From positions 1,488,001 to 1,552,000 of the forward strand of contig NZ_ATVQ01000001.1 in the NCBI RefSeq assembly GCF_000420805.1: 64,000 nt of DNA, written 5' to 3'. The stretch comes from Yaniella halotolerans DSM 15476. Its GTDB lineage: Bacteria; Actinomycetota; Actinomycetes; Actinomycetales; Micrococcaceae. The notes beneath the pieces are model-generated. The model was not told the DNA's origin and ran no database searches. It saw only the letters and a list, made by a program, of their open reading frames with translations. Position 1 is the stretch's first letter. The number at the start of each line of letters is the position of its first letter. A program made the position numbers and the translations under genes. Shown in pieces: positions 1-9,168 of the stretch.

Positions 1-1230
1 GGCGTGCAAAGTCGGGTGCATGTTCTGGTCTGCGCCCATACAAGAGGAGTTTGGCGGGAATCTTGGCTACAACAGGAAGGTTCTCTAACACCGTGTGCAT
101 CGGGCGAGGAATTTCTAACCCTCGGCCCCGGAGGACCACCTGATGAATAAGTCGGTGCATGGCGCGTTGTAAGCGTTGTGTAAATGGGGTCAGGCCATAA
201 AGATTGCGGCGGATTCACGCCGGTGCTGCACAGCAGCAAGATCCGAAGTGGCAACATTTCTAGCAAGTAAGGGATTTGCGAGTAGTCGCGCAGCGGCCAC
301 ACCATCCTGGGCCGCTAGATTAACGCCCACCCCACCCACCGGTGACATCGCATGGGCGGCGTCGCCGATGCATAATAAACCGTCGCGGTACCATCGAGTG
401 AGCCGATTCAACCTGATGTCCAGCAACTTGACCTCGTTCCAGGTCAGATCTACTGCGGCTGATGCCGATTGCACCGGCAGCGCTCGGGTGATGGCTGTGC
501 GTAACGGATGGAGACCCTGGCCTCGGAGGAACTCGTCGGATCCCTTGCGAATAATATTCGCGATTTGTGCATATCCCTTGCGAGGGATGATGATGAACAG
601 CTTGTGGCAGGCGGATATTGGCAGTATCGCTTCTCCCACCGGTTCGGAAGTATCCAGGCGAAACCACCACAGATCGAGGGGTACGTTGTAACTCTTCATT
701 GGCAGATGTGCTTGTCGTCTCAATGCAGACCAGCGGCCGTCAGCTGCGATCGTTAGGTCAGCTTTGAGCTCCTGTCGGATTCCGGCATTGATATACGAGA
801 CTCCCACGACTTTTTGGTTTTGACAGATGAGGGCTGTGACTTCTGTTTCCATGAGAAGGTGGAAATTTGGTTCATCGGTTCCCGCTTCGGCCAGCAGGTT
901 CAAAAACTCCCACTGCGGAGTGATTGCTACGTATGGATATTTCACCTTCAGCCCGCTGATGTTGACGACGCGTACCGGTGGGCCTTGTTCACCGTGCAGG
1001 GTGAGGCCGTGAATTTTCGTGTGTGTAAGGGAATTGAACTGCTCGATCAGTCCTAGTTCATCGAGCAGTTCGAGCGTCGTGGGATGTACTGTGTCGCCAC
1101 GAAAATCGCGGAGGAAATCAGCGTGCTTTTCCAGTACGGTTACTTCGACTCCTGCACGGGCCAAAAGTAATCCGGCGATCATGCCAGCTGGTCCGCCGCC
1201 GACAACCACGCATGTGGTTCTTCTCGACAT
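1..1230 (-). pseudogene. FAD-dependent monooxygenase, frameshifted; 3' end beyond window
   Basis: This is a flavoprotein of the PHBH-like (PF01494) class. The N-terminus has a Rossmann motif (VVVGGGPAGMIAG), then a GDTVHPTTLELLDELGL stretch and a late FAD-binding GDAAHAMSPVGGVGVN motif. The start was set at ATG 1230 because GAGGGAC precedes it; the frame opens earlier, at 1278. The frame meets a stop at 190-192 just after VQHRRE. The adjacent frame then continues without a stop to the window edge and reads as the expected C-terminus (TPFTQRLQRAMHRLIHQ, ending RRPEHAPDFAR). One base therefore appears lost between about 193 and 216. This is either a real pseudogene or an assembly error. The substrate cannot be inferred. 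Confidence 0.75.
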
Positions 1231-1470
1231 TTTGTCCCTCGCTCTTGGGGCTTGGTAGGTCCATTCATTGTGCGGCATATTTACCCTGAACGAAATAGCC
1301 CTATCTGCGCTCGACCACTATGGTAGAAGGGTGAAAGTCAAATAAAAGGGACAGCCTCACGTCTTCGAAAGGATCGATGTCAGGTCACTAATTGAGTAAA
1401 AGCCCTGGAGCATACTTCGCTGAAAGCGTAAAGGTCCCTCTTGTGTTTGACGCAATTTATTGAGATCTAG

Positions 1471-1587
1471 GGTAATGCACACCGTGTGCTAGGTGGCCCG
1501 TGTGGCACATGCCGTCTGTGCGGGCAGAGTGAAAAGTATTGCTACACAGCCGGTGGGGCACATGACAGTGAGTATATTATGGTGTAG
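1471..1587 (+). pseudogene. Relic of a zinc-dependent alcohol dehydrogenase (structural zinc loop)
   Basis: Thirty-eight codons starting at GGT 1471 read as GNAHRVLGGPCGTCRLCGQ, then SEKYC, and end in GGAHDSEYIMV before a TAG. This matches the GD-RV...GPCG-C--C...NYC...AEYM-V segment of medium-chain alcohol dehydrogenases, with four zinc-loop cysteines spaced x2, x2, x6 (normally x2, x2, x7). A stop lies directly upstream in frame. There is no start codon, catalytic domain or Rossmann fold nearby, so this is a decayed fragment rather than a gene. Confidence 0.6.
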
Positions 1588-1862
1588 ATCACACAATGAC
1601 AAACTTGTGTCGTGACACGCGAATCACGTTTCGGTACTTGTCAACTTAAACAATCACTGCCTGATAACAGTCTGAGTGGAGTCTGTAATTGTTCTGGCAA
1701 TCTTGTTAGCGTTATAAATCTAGAGGTTGCGTTTGCTTCTTGTCGCCCTGTGATCCAGGGCTGATGAGTTGAGCGCGACCTATATTTGTTTCTGTTAGCA
1801 AGTTGTATAAAGGACGTGAGGAGGAGCTCACCCGCGAATTATTGGCGGTGGGTCAAAGCACC
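1588..1862. other. Intergenic region upstream of proV
   Basis: I see no gene here. The region is relatively AT-rich and contains a short inverted repeat, GTGTC-GT-GACAC, at 1607-1618. It presumably holds the proVWX promoter, but I could not pick a convincing -35/-10 pair. Confidence 0.4.
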
Positions 1863-2954
1863 ATGAGCGAACCAAACACAGGCCAACCCGTCGTCAGGGT
1901 TGAGAATGTCTATAAAATCTTTGGTCGACGTCCCAAAGCTGTCGCTGAGAAGATGCAGGCGGGTGCCACCCGAAAAGACGTAGAAAATCAAGGGACTGCA
2001 GCGGTTATCGACGCAACCTTCGACGTCTATCCCGGCGAAATCTTCGTTGTAATGGGACTGTCGGGGTCAGGGAAATCAACCTTGATTCGTACGTTGAATG
2101 CACTCCAGCCAGCAACCACAGGGACCGTCGAGGTACGAGGGCAAGACTTAGCGAAGCTTTCTCCAAAAGAACTTCGTGCATTGCGGTCCGAACATATCTC
2201 GATGGTGTTCCAGCACTTCGCCTTGTTCCCGCACTGGACTAACATTGAAAACGCGGCATACAGTCTGGAAACCCAGGGCGTAGCAAAACAAGAACGCTAC
2301 GAAAAAGCCCGTGAAGTGTTAGCAGCTGTAGGACTCAAGGGTTGGGAAGACTCCTACCCTTCAGAGCTGTCGGGTGGTATGCGCCAGCGTGTGGGTCTGG
2401 CCCGCGCACTGGCAGCAGATACCGACGTCATGTTGATGGACGAAGCGTTCTCGGCGCTCGATCCGCTCATTCGTCGCGAGATGCAGGAAGAACTGAAACA
2501 AATTCAGGACCGGCTCGGACGAACGATTATTTTTATTACTCACGACCTCAACGAAGCGATGTTCTTGGGCGACCGTATTGCTGTTATGAAAGACGGCGAG
2601 ATCGCGCAGATTGGTACTCCTGAACAGATTTTGTCCGAACCTGCTGACGACTACGTTGCATCGTTCACCTCAGACGTTGACCGCGCTCGGGTACTGACAG
2701 CAGAAAGCGTCATGGTTCCAGAAAACGAGCTGACGGAAGAAGACCGTGCATCGTTCGCCAGAAAATCGTTGTCCGTCAAATCTGATGCAACTATCCAACA
2801 GATTGTTCCCGTGGTGCTCGAAGCCCAGGGGCCAGTGGCAGTAGATAGTGCAACTGGCAGCGACCGTGTCGGCTACATCCGACTAGCGACGCTCCTCGAA
2901 GCGCTCACACCACAAGAATCCACCGTCGTCGATGGTGCAAAGGCGGCAAACTAA
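1863..2954 (+). CDS. proV: Glycine betaine/proline ABC transporter ATP-binding protein ProV
   Basis: This is the ATPase of an osmoprotectant importer of the ProV/OpuAA family. It has Walker A GLSGSGKST, the ABC signature LSGGMRQRVGLARAL, Walker B VMLMDEAFSALDP, the switch His in FITHDLNEA, and a C-terminal CBS-like region. About 363 residues is normal for the family. The start was taken as ATG 1863 (MSEPNTGQP); an in-frame TTG at 1803 would add 20 residues but has no ribosome-binding site. proW begins on the base after its stop, so the two are translationally coupled. It powers uptake together with proW and proX. Confidence 0.93.
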   Translation: MSEPNTGQPVVRVENVYKIFGRRPKAVAEKMQAGATRKDVENQGTAAVIDATFDVYPGEIFVVMGLSGSGKSTLIRTLNALQPATTGTVEVRGQDLAKLSPKELRALRSEHISMVFQHFALFPHWTNIENAAYSLETQGVAKQERYEKAREVLAAVGLKGWEDSYPSELSGGMRQRVGLARALAADTDVMLMDEAFSALDPLIRREMQEELKQIQDRLGRTIIFITHDLNEAMFLGDRIAVMKDGEIAQIGTPEQILSEPADDYVASFTSDVDRARVLTAESVMVPENELTEEDRASFARKSLSVKSDATIQQIVPVVLEAQGPVAVDSATGSDRVGYIRLATLLEALTPQESTVVDGAKAAN

Positions 2955-3785
2955 ATGGAAATTCCAGTACCACGTATTCCATTAGGTGACTGGATCGAAG
3001 TCATCCTCGATTGGCTCCTTGCCACTCTTGGTGGATTCTTCACCGTTATTCGCAACTTTCTAGAGGACCTCTACGAGCTCTTGCTCTGGGTTTTGATGAC
3101 ACCAGAATGGTGGATCATCACTCTCGTACTTGCTGGACTTGGCTGGTGGCTACGGAGTTGGCAACTTGCCTTGGGTACCGTTATCGGGTTCATCCTCATT
3201 GTTGGTGTGAACCAATGGGAAAACGCTATGTCTACGCTTTCCCTGGTAACCATCGCTACCTTGATCGCAGTCGTTATTGCGATTCCGCTGGGTATTTTGG
3301 GCGCTAAGTCCTATACCGCTTCGAAAATCTTGCGTCCGATTATGGACTTCATGCAGACGATGCCTCCAATGGTTTACCTCATCCCGGCGCTCGTTATTTT
3401 CCGTGTCGGTGTTGTACCCGGCATGGTTGCTACCGTCATTTTTGCGATGGCTCCGGGCGTCCGCTTTACCGAACTCGGTATTCGCGGAGTTGACTCAGAG
3501 GTTGTCGAAGCCGGTAAAGCCTTCGGCTCTCCTCCTGGCAAGATCCTGCGTCAGATTCAGTTGCCGTTGGCTATGCCAACCATCATGGCCGGTGTAAACC
3601 AGGTCATTATGCTCTCGCTGTCCATGGTCGTGATCGCCGGTATGGTCGGCGCAGGCGGCCTCGGTGGTGAAGTTGTTGCATCGCTGAACCGAATTAACGC
3701 AGGCCTAGGTTTTGAATCCGGGCTGGCCGTCGTCATTTTGGCGATGTACCTTGATCGACTCACCTCGATTCAGGCAAAGACCTAA
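2955..3785 (+). CDS. proW: Glycine betaine/proline ABC transporter permease ProW
   Basis: This is the membrane permease of the osmoprotectant transporter, 276 residues with about six transmembrane segments. The family's EAA-type loop is visible around EVVEAGKAFGSPPGKILRQIQLPLAMP, and the C-terminus is the usual AMYLDRLTS. It follows proV with no gap and is followed, 64 nt later, by the binding-protein gene. The order ATPase-permease-binding protein is the standard ProVWX/OpuA layout. Confidence 0.93.
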   Translation: MEIPVPRIPLGDWIEVILDWLLATLGGFFTVIRNFLEDLYELLLWVLMTPEWWIITLVLAGLGWWLRSWQLALGTVIGFILIVGVNQWENAMSTLSLVTIATLIAVVIAIPLGILGAKSYTASKILRPIMDFMQTMPPMVYLIPALVIFRVGVVPGMVATVIFAMAPGVRFTELGIRGVDSEVVEAGKAFGSPPGKILRQIQLPLAMPTIMAGVNQVIMLSLSMVVIAGMVGAGGLGGEVVASLNRINAGLGFESGLAVVILAMYLDRLTSIQAKT

Positions 3786-3849
3786 CTCGCAGGTACCTAA
3801 TGACTGAACAAATTCTCATACTCACAAAACCGAAGGGAAGATGTTAACC

Positions 3850-4752
3850 GTGAAATCACGATTCTTTAAACCAGCAGCAGCCTTGTCTGTAGCTGCTCTA
3901 GCACTGACCGCCTGTGGCGACGACGGGTCTGACGAGGGCGGCAACGGTGAAGCTTCCGGTGGCGAAATTACCATCGGTGTGTTCAACGGCTGGGAAGAGG
4001 GCGTCGCAGCCTCCGAGCTGTGGTCTTATATCCTCGAGGAAGAAGGCTACGACGTTACTCTCGAATACGCGGACCCAGCTCCAGTGTATTCGGGGGTATC
4101 GACCAACGACTACAACTTCACGCTCGATACCTGGTTGCCAGTCACCCACGCTGATTACGTTGAGGAATACAGTGGGGACATCACTGACCTTGGCGTATGG
4201 AACGATGAGTCTTCGTTGCACCTTGCAGTGAACGAGGACGCCCCAATTGATTCACTTGATGAACTCGCAGAAAATGCTGATGAGTTCAACAACGAAATCG
4301 TTGGTATCGACCCAGGCGCGGGCCTCACACAGACCACAGAGGAAGAAGTCATTCCAACCTATGGTCTGGAAGATATGGAGTACACCACTTCCAGCACGCC
4401 AGCAATGTTGCAGGAATTAGAAACAGCCACTGAGGCCGGCGATAACATCGTCGTCACGTTGTGGCGTCCACACTGGGCTTACGATGCCTACCCAATCAAG
4501 GACCTTGAGGACCCAGAGGGCGCACTTGGTGGCACCGAGAGCATTCACACCTATGCGAATGCCGAGTGGGCCGAAGATGAAGCCAACGCCGACGTCGTTG
4601 GCTGGCTCGAAAACTTCGAAATGGACTCCGAGACGCTGTACTCGCTTGAAAATGTGATGTTCAATGAGAACCCAGATACGGACGACTACCGTCCAATCAT
4701 CGAGGAATGGGTTGCAGAGAACCAAGAATACGTTGATGGTCTGACAAACTAG
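3850..4752 (+). CDS. proX: Glycine betaine/proline-binding lipoprotein ProX
   Basis: This is the extracellular substrate-binding lipoprotein (OpuAC/ProX family). A lipoprotein signal with lipobox LTAC precedes an acidic GDDGSDEGG linker. The mature domain has GVFNGWEEGVAASELW and a VVTLWRPHWAY segment, the type of aromatic region that binds quaternary amines. GTG 3850 is preferred because GAAGGGAAG ends 9 nt before it; the ATG at 3841 abuts that Shine-Dalgarno. The many Asp/Glu residues suit a surface protein of a salt-tolerant organism. A hairpin follows at 4775-4808. Confidence 0.92.
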   Translation: MKSRFFKPAAALSVAALALTACGDDGSDEGGNGEASGGEITIGVFNGWEEGVAASELWSYILEEEGYDVTLEYADPAPVYSGVSTNDYNFTLDTWLPVTHADYVEEYSGDITDLGVWNDESSLHLAVNEDAPIDSLDELAENADEFNNEIVGIDPGAGLTQTTEEEVIPTYGLEDMEYTTSSTPAMLQELETATEAGDNIVVTLWRPHWAYDAYPIKDLEDPEGALGGTESIHTYANAEWAEDEANADVVGWLENFEMDSETLYSLENVMFNENPDTDDYRPIIEEWVAENQEYVDGLTN

Positions 4753-4774
4753 TCAAACCTCAACTTGCTAACAG

Positions 4775-4808
4775 CCGCTGGCTTCCGCTCACAAGTGGAA
4801 GCCAGCGG
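4775..4808 (+). terminator. Hairpin terminator after proVWX
   Basis: Perfect 12-bp arms (CCGCTGGCTTCC and its complement) around a 10-nt loop lie 22 nt after the proX stop. The T-tract that follows is weak. Confidence 0.7.
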
Positions 4809-4922
4809 TGCTTTAATGCACAAAAAACTGCAGCCCCTGCGCTTGTTATCTATGAACAACAAGCACTATGGCGGAGCAGTCGACCATAATGGAACTGTTG
4901 GCTACATCGAGAAAGGGACTCT

Positions 4923-5627
4923 TTGGCGGCTTCGCTTTCAACGCGGCAGCACCTGCTGGCAGTAGGACTGACTGCAAACGCAGGATTTGTTGATGGTCTT
5001 TTCTTCATCCATCTGGGCGGTTACTTCGTATCGTTTATGTCTGGGAACTCGACCCGGGCCGCGGCCGAGCTATCTCAAGGGAATCATCTGGCGTGGCTGG
5101 CCGCGTCATCACTCATTGTTGCCTTCATCGTCGGAGTCATGCTGGCATCCTTTGCCGTGCGGTTCGGGCCAAAACGTTTCCACCCACCAGCAGAGTCCTT
5201 GCTAACCGATCAGGTGACCCCGCATGGTTCAGCAGTATGGGTGGCCTATGCGCTGATGCTGCTAGGCGGCATCACTGCTGTGACCCCTCCACTAGACATC
5301 GCCGCATCATTCATCGTGGCCGCTGCAACGGGTGCTATCAACGGCACATTCACTCGGCGCGGTGAAGTCACTGTGGGGCTCACATATATGACTGGCACGC
5401 TCGTGAAAATGGGTCAGGCTCTTGCCTCTGCCATGGCTTTACAGTCGTCGGTCTATCTATTTCGGTTCTTGCGTTACCTTGTGCTCTGGGGAGCGATTGC
5501 GGTTGGCTCACTGATTGGTGGTTGGAGCTACCTGCAGTTTGGCATCGCCGCTATCTGGCTTACCGTCGCCGCTATGACCGTCTTGAGCATCGCGTTGACT
5601 TGGCGGGTGCGCCGCAGGAATGCATAA
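4923..5627 (+). CDS. YoaK-like (DUF1275) membrane protein
   Basis: A 234-residue integral membrane protein with about six hydrophobic helices. The family motif GFVDGLFFIHLGGYFVSFMS, followed by GNSTR, is near the N-terminus and identifies DUF1275/YoaK. The biochemical role of the family is not established. The start is TTG 4923, preceded by AAAGGGA at a short spacing; no ATG gives a full domain. It reads alone, between the proVWX terminator and a convergent hairpin shared with aceB. Confidence 0.85.
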   Translation: MAASLSTRQHLLAVGLTANAGFVDGLFFIHLGGYFVSFMSGNSTRAAAELSQGNHLAWLAASSLIVAFIVGVMLASFAVRFGPKRFHPPAESLLTDQVTPHGSAVWVAYALMLLGGITAVTPPLDIAASFIVAAATGAINGTFTRRGEVTVGLTYMTGTLVKMGQALASAMALQSSVYLFRFLRYLVLWGAIAVGSLIGGWSYLQFGIAAIWLTVAAMTVLSIALTWRVRRRNA

Positions 5628-5662
5628 GCAGCGATCCGCGACAACATACTCCTTAAAGTGTT

Positions 5663-5696
5663 GTGGGGTCTCACCGGTAGCACGGTGAGACCCCAC
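5663..5696. terminator. Convergent terminator between yoaK-like gene and aceB
   Basis: A 14-bp perfect stem (GTGGGGTCTCACCG and its complement) with a 6-nt loop lies between two convergent genes. It probably acts in both directions. Confidence 0.8.
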
Positions 5697-5720
5697 GAAC
5701 TGTGAGCACAAGAGGAAGTG

Positions 5721-7382
5721 TTAGGCGCTAACCTTTGCGTTAACAGATAGGTAGCGGTCGTAGGCCGGCAATGTCAGGAAGTCCTCAAAATCTTCCGACA
5801 GTGCGGATTCGGCGAATAACTCTTTGGCATGATCTAAACGATCACCGTCGTACCGGGTAAGCGTGGCAAAGACCTCTTCGATCTTCTGGCCCACCCATTC
5901 GTTTGTGATGACTTTGGTGGAACCATCGTCACGACTAGCTTCGGACCCAGCGTTGATCCACTGCCAGATCTGAGAGCGGGAGATTTCTGCGGTGGCAGCA
6001 TCTTCCATTAGCCCATTGATCGCTGCAGCGCCCGAGCCATTGAGCCAAGCATCCATGTAGCGGATGCCGACTTCAATATTGGTCTCCAGGCCAGCCTCGG
6101 TGATCGAACCGGTGGTGGCCTGCACATTGATGAGCGCGCTTGCAGAAGGTATGACGTCTTCTCGTTTATTTGTCCGGATCTGGTGTGGTGCGTCCAGGAG
6201 CAGTTCGTCAAATACTCCCATGCAAGTTGGCACCAGCCCTGGGTGGGCGACCCAGGAACCATCGAAACCGTCGTTGGCTTCACGGGTCTTGTCTTCACGA
6301 ACCTTCCGCAAAGCTTCTTTAGTGCGTTCCGGATTCGACGACTCAGGAATGAAGGCAGCCATACCGCCGATTGCTGAGGCGCCGCGCTTGTGGCAGGTGC
6401 GAACCAGCAGGTCTGTGTAAGCACGCATCATCGGTTGGGTCATCGAAACTTCGGCACGATCTGGTAGCACGTATTCTGCTCCGGAGTCGCGGTAGGTTTT
6501 GATGATTGAGAAGATGTAGTCCCAGCGGCCGGCGTTCAAACCGGCAGCGTGGTCGCGAAGCTGGTACAGGATCTCTTCCATCTGGAATGCCGCGGTGATT
6601 GTTTCAATCAGCACAGTTGCACGGATGGTGCCCTGTGGGATGCCCAGGTAGTCCTGTGCTTTATTGAAAACACAGTTCCACCAGCGGGCTTCGAGATGGT
6701 GCTCGAGTTTTGGCAGGTAGTAGTAGGGGCCTCGACCGAGTTCGACGAGCTTCTCGGCGTTATGGAAGAAGTACAGGCCGAAGTCCATCAGCGAGCCGGA
6801 AAGCGGTTCGCCGTTAACCTCGATGTGGGATTCTTCCAGGTGCAGACCACGTGGACGAACGTTGATTGTGGGCATCTGCGCCAGGGCTGGCTTCTTCAAG
6901 CGGTAAGTCTTGCCCTGCTCCGACGTAAAGTCGATCTCTTGCCGAATTGCATCGTACAGGTTGACCTGACCGTTGATCATGTTGATCCAGTACGGCGATG
7001 ACGCATCTTCGAAGTCGGCTAGCCAGCCTTTGGCCCCCGAATTCAACGCGTTAATAGTCATTTTCCGATCCACCGGCCCGGTAATCTCCACGCGACGGTC
7101 TTTGAGACCGGGGGCCAGGGGAGCGACCCGCCATGAATCATCTTCACGGATGGTGCGGGTGGACTTTTCAAAGTCCAGTTGCTCGCCGGCTGCAACCCGA
7201 GCCCGAGCGTCCTGACGTGCTGCAAGTAGATCGAGACGCTTGGTGTTTTGTTTGGTGTGCAGGTAGCCCAGAAAGTTGAGGGCTTCTTCGGTGAGAACTT
7301 CACGCTGCCGTGCATCGAGTTCACCGAACACGGTCACCGTGATGCCTTCAGGCGTTGTGTGCTGGATAGTTGATGATGCCAT
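5721..7382 (-). CDS. aceB: Malate synthase A
   Basis: Condenses glyoxylate with acetyl-CoA to malate, the second step of the glyoxylate shunt. The 553-residue length fits isoform A. The family signature RDHAAGLNAGRWDY is near residue 275, and the arginine region RPRGLHLEE and the DGSWVAHPG segment are present. ATG 7382 has GGAG 9 nt upstream. It lies 33 nt downstream of aceA on the same strand, so the two shunt genes probably form an aceA-aceB operon; in Corynebacterium glutamicum they are divergent. Confidence 0.97.
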   Translation of the reverse strand: MASSTIQHTTPEGITVTVFGELDARQREVLTEEALNFLGYLHTKQNTKRLDLLAARQDARARVAAGEQLDFEKSTRTIREDDSWRVAPLAPGLKDRRVEITGPVDRKMTINALNSGAKGWLADFEDASSPYWINMINGQVNLYDAIRQEIDFTSEQGKTYRLKKPALAQMPTINVRPRGLHLEESHIEVNGEPLSGSLMDFGLYFFHNAEKLVELGRGPYYYLPKLEHHLEARWWNCVFNKAQDYLGIPQGTIRATVLIETITAAFQMEEILYQLRDHAAGLNAGRWDYIFSIIKTYRDSGAEYVLPDRAEVSMTQPMMRAYTDLLVRTCHKRGASAIGGMAAFIPESSNPERTKEALRKVREDKTREANDGFDGSWVAHPGLVPTCMGVFDELLLDAPHQIRTNKREDVIPSASALINVQATTGSITEAGLETNIEVGIRYMDAWLNGSGAAAINGLMEDAATAEISRSQIWQWINAGSEASRDDGSTKVITNEWVGQKIEEVFATLTRYDGDRLDHAKELFAESALSEDFEDFLTLPAYDRYLSVNAKVSA

Positions 7383-7415
7383 GGCGGGTGCTCCTATCTG
7401 GTGTAGCAGTTCAAA

Positions 7416-8708
7416 CTAGAACTGCTGTGCTTCGGTCGAGTTGGCCCAAGCGGTGGTGGAAGATTCTGGATTTACTGTGGTTGAGATGCGGTCGAAGTAG
7501 CTAGTGCCCACTTCGCGCTGGTGACGTGTAGCCGTGAAGCCGTCCTTTTCTGCGGCGAACTCGGCCTGCTGCAGTTCAACGAAGGCTGACATCTGACGTT
7601 CGGCGTAGCCTTTGGCGAGGTTGAACATCGAGTAGTTCAGCGAGTGGAAGCCAGCCAGGGTAATGAACTGGAAGGTGTAACCCATGGCAGCCAGCTCGCG
7701 CTGGAACTTCGCGATGGTTGCGTCATCCAGGTTGGCTTTCCAGTTGAATGATGGTGAGCAGTTGTAGGCCAGCATCTGGTCTGGGAATTCAGCCTTGACA
7801 GCTTCGGCGAACTGGCGGGCCACGTCCAGATCCGGTGTGGAAGTTTCCATCCACAGCAGGTCGGAGTATGGAGCGTAGGCTTTGGCGCGTGCAATCGATG
7901 GTTCCAGACCATTCTTGATGTAGTAGAAGCCTTCGGAAGAACGCTCACCGGTCAAGAACTGGTGGTCACGTTCATCGATATCGGATTGCAGGAGGGTCGC
8001 TGCCTCAGCATCGGTTCGTGCAACGATGAGCGATGGGGTGCCGGCAACGTCTGCTGCAAGGCGTGCCGCGTTCAGCGTGCGAACGTGGTGGGAGGTTGGG
8101 ATGAGGACCTTTCCTCCGAGGTGGCCACATTTCTTCTCGGATGCGACCTGATCTTCCCAGTGGACGCCCGCAGCACCGGCACCGATCATTGATTTCATCA
8201 ATTCGTAGGCGTTCAGTGGCCCACCGAAGCCTGCTTCCGCGTCGGCGATGATTGGGACTAAGTAGTCTTCGACAGACTGGACACCTTCGGCCCATTCGAT
8301 CTGGTCGGCACGCATCAGAGCGTTGTTGATACGGCGGACTACCTGCGGGACGGAGTTTGCGGGGTACAGGGACTGATCCGGATAGGTATGACCGGCGAGG
8401 TTTGCATCTGCGGCAACCTGCCAACCGGAGAGATAGATCGCACGCAGACCGGCTTTGACCTGCTGGACGGCTTGTCCGCCGGTCATGGCTCCTAGCGCAT
8501 TGGTGAATTCGCCGGTTTGGTGTTCAGCAGTGAGCTGGTACCAGAGTTTTTCTGCACCGCGGCGGGCCAGGGTGTGTTCTTCTTGTACACGGCCACGCAG
8601 ACGAACAACTTCCTCTGCGCTGTAGTCACGGGTGATATTCGACCAGCGAGGGTTGTTGTTCCAGTCTTGCTGAAGTTGATCTGCTGCTGCCTGAATTGCC
8701 TGTTCCAT
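7416..8708 (-). CDS. aceA: Isocitrate lyase
   Basis: Cleaves isocitrate to glyoxylate and succinate, allowing net carbon gain from acetate. The catalytic motif KKCGHLGGK is near residue 190, followed by the usual IARTDAEAA region. ATG 8708 is chosen over the upstream frame opening at 8732 because TAGGGAG sits 5 nt before it (430 residues). It is transcribed divergently from ramB, the expected regulator of this pathway, and runs into aceB. Confidence 0.97.
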   Translation of the reverse strand: MEQAIQAAADQLQQDWNNNPRWSNITRDYSAEEVVRLRGRVQEEHTLARRGAEKLWYQLTAEHQTGEFTNALGAMTGGQAVQQVKAGLRAIYLSGWQVAADANLAGHTYPDQSLYPANSVPQVVRRINNALMRADQIEWAEGVQSVEDYLVPIIADAEAGFGGPLNAYELMKSMIGAGAAGVHWEDQVASEKKCGHLGGKVLIPTSHHVRTLNAARLAADVAGTPSLIVARTDAEAATLLQSDIDERDHQFLTGERSSEGFYYIKNGLEPSIARAKAYAPYSDLLWMETSTPDLDVARQFAEAVKAEFPDQMLAYNCSPSFNWKANLDDATIAKFQRELAAMGYTFQFITLAGFHSLNYSMFNLAKGYAERQMSAFVELQQAEFAAEKDGFTATRHQREVGTSYFDRISTTVNPESSTTAWANSTEAQQF

Positions 8709-9077
8709 GTTTCTCCCTACATCACAGTTCAATTGGATTTTGCGAATTCGGACCTACCGAAAACTTGCTTGTTCTATGTGGTGTGGACCGCTGCGGTTGT
8801 GACCGTTGCGATCGCTGTAGGAACTACTCTGCCGTGGATTTCAACGTGACAATAGGTGCATCGTATGAAAATATCCCTAAAAATTTTTGTACAAGAAATT
8901 TTCTCGATTTCTGGAGAGTTTTTCATTTTTCTCGGCGGCACCTCTGGAAAAAGTGAAAAAATGGGGTAAATTAACAGTGAATAATCCAGTGATATCAGTT
9001 GTGTTTTTGTGTCTGAGGTGTTTTGAGTGCGATAACGCATAAAAAATCTTTTCAGGAGGTTGTGAACGCGCGTCTAC

Positions 9078-9088
9078 TTTTTGCAATT
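9078..9088 (-). promoter_or_regulatory. Candidate RamB box 1
   Basis: On the minus strand this reads AATTGCAAAAA. It nearly matches the box at 9141 (AATTGCAAATA) in the opposite orientation, with centres 63 bp apart, or six helical turns. The core resembles the TTTGCAAA core reported for RamB in C. glutamicum. The assignment is an inference. Confidence 0.45.
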
Positions 9089-9140
9089 TTGGGAGGGCTG
9101 TCTCTTAAAACTTTCGTGATCTCTCTGTTTCCCTGTGAAG

Positions 9141-9151
9141 AATTGCAAATA
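9141..9151 (+). promoter_or_regulatory. Candidate RamB box 2
   Basis: AATTGCAAATA lies 17 nt before the ramB start and just upstream of its putative -10 box. Binding there would repress ramB itself, which is known for RamB in corynebacteria. Confidence 0.45.
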
Positions 9152-9156
9152 TTTAC

Positions 9157-9162
9157 TACACT
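9157..9162 (+). promoter_or_regulatory. -10 box for leaderless ramB
   Basis: TACACT is followed by 6 nt and then the ramB ATG. No Shine-Dalgarno is present, so transcription would start at or next to the start codon. Confidence 0.45.
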
Positions 9163-9168
9163 GCTCTT

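Larger units (their letters stand above)
8709..9168. promoter_or_regulatory. aceA/ramB divergent promoter region
   Basis: About 460 bp without a gene separate the divergent aceA and ramB genes. The ramB-proximal half is AT-rich and holds two TTGCAA boxes. I saw no TTGCAA box in the aceA-proximal half. Confidence 0.6.

Noticed and set aside
1561-1625. A CRP/GlxR site near 1588-1620 before proV
   Set aside because: Half-sites ATCACA and TGTGTC exist but the TGTGA-N6-TCACA spacing is not met.
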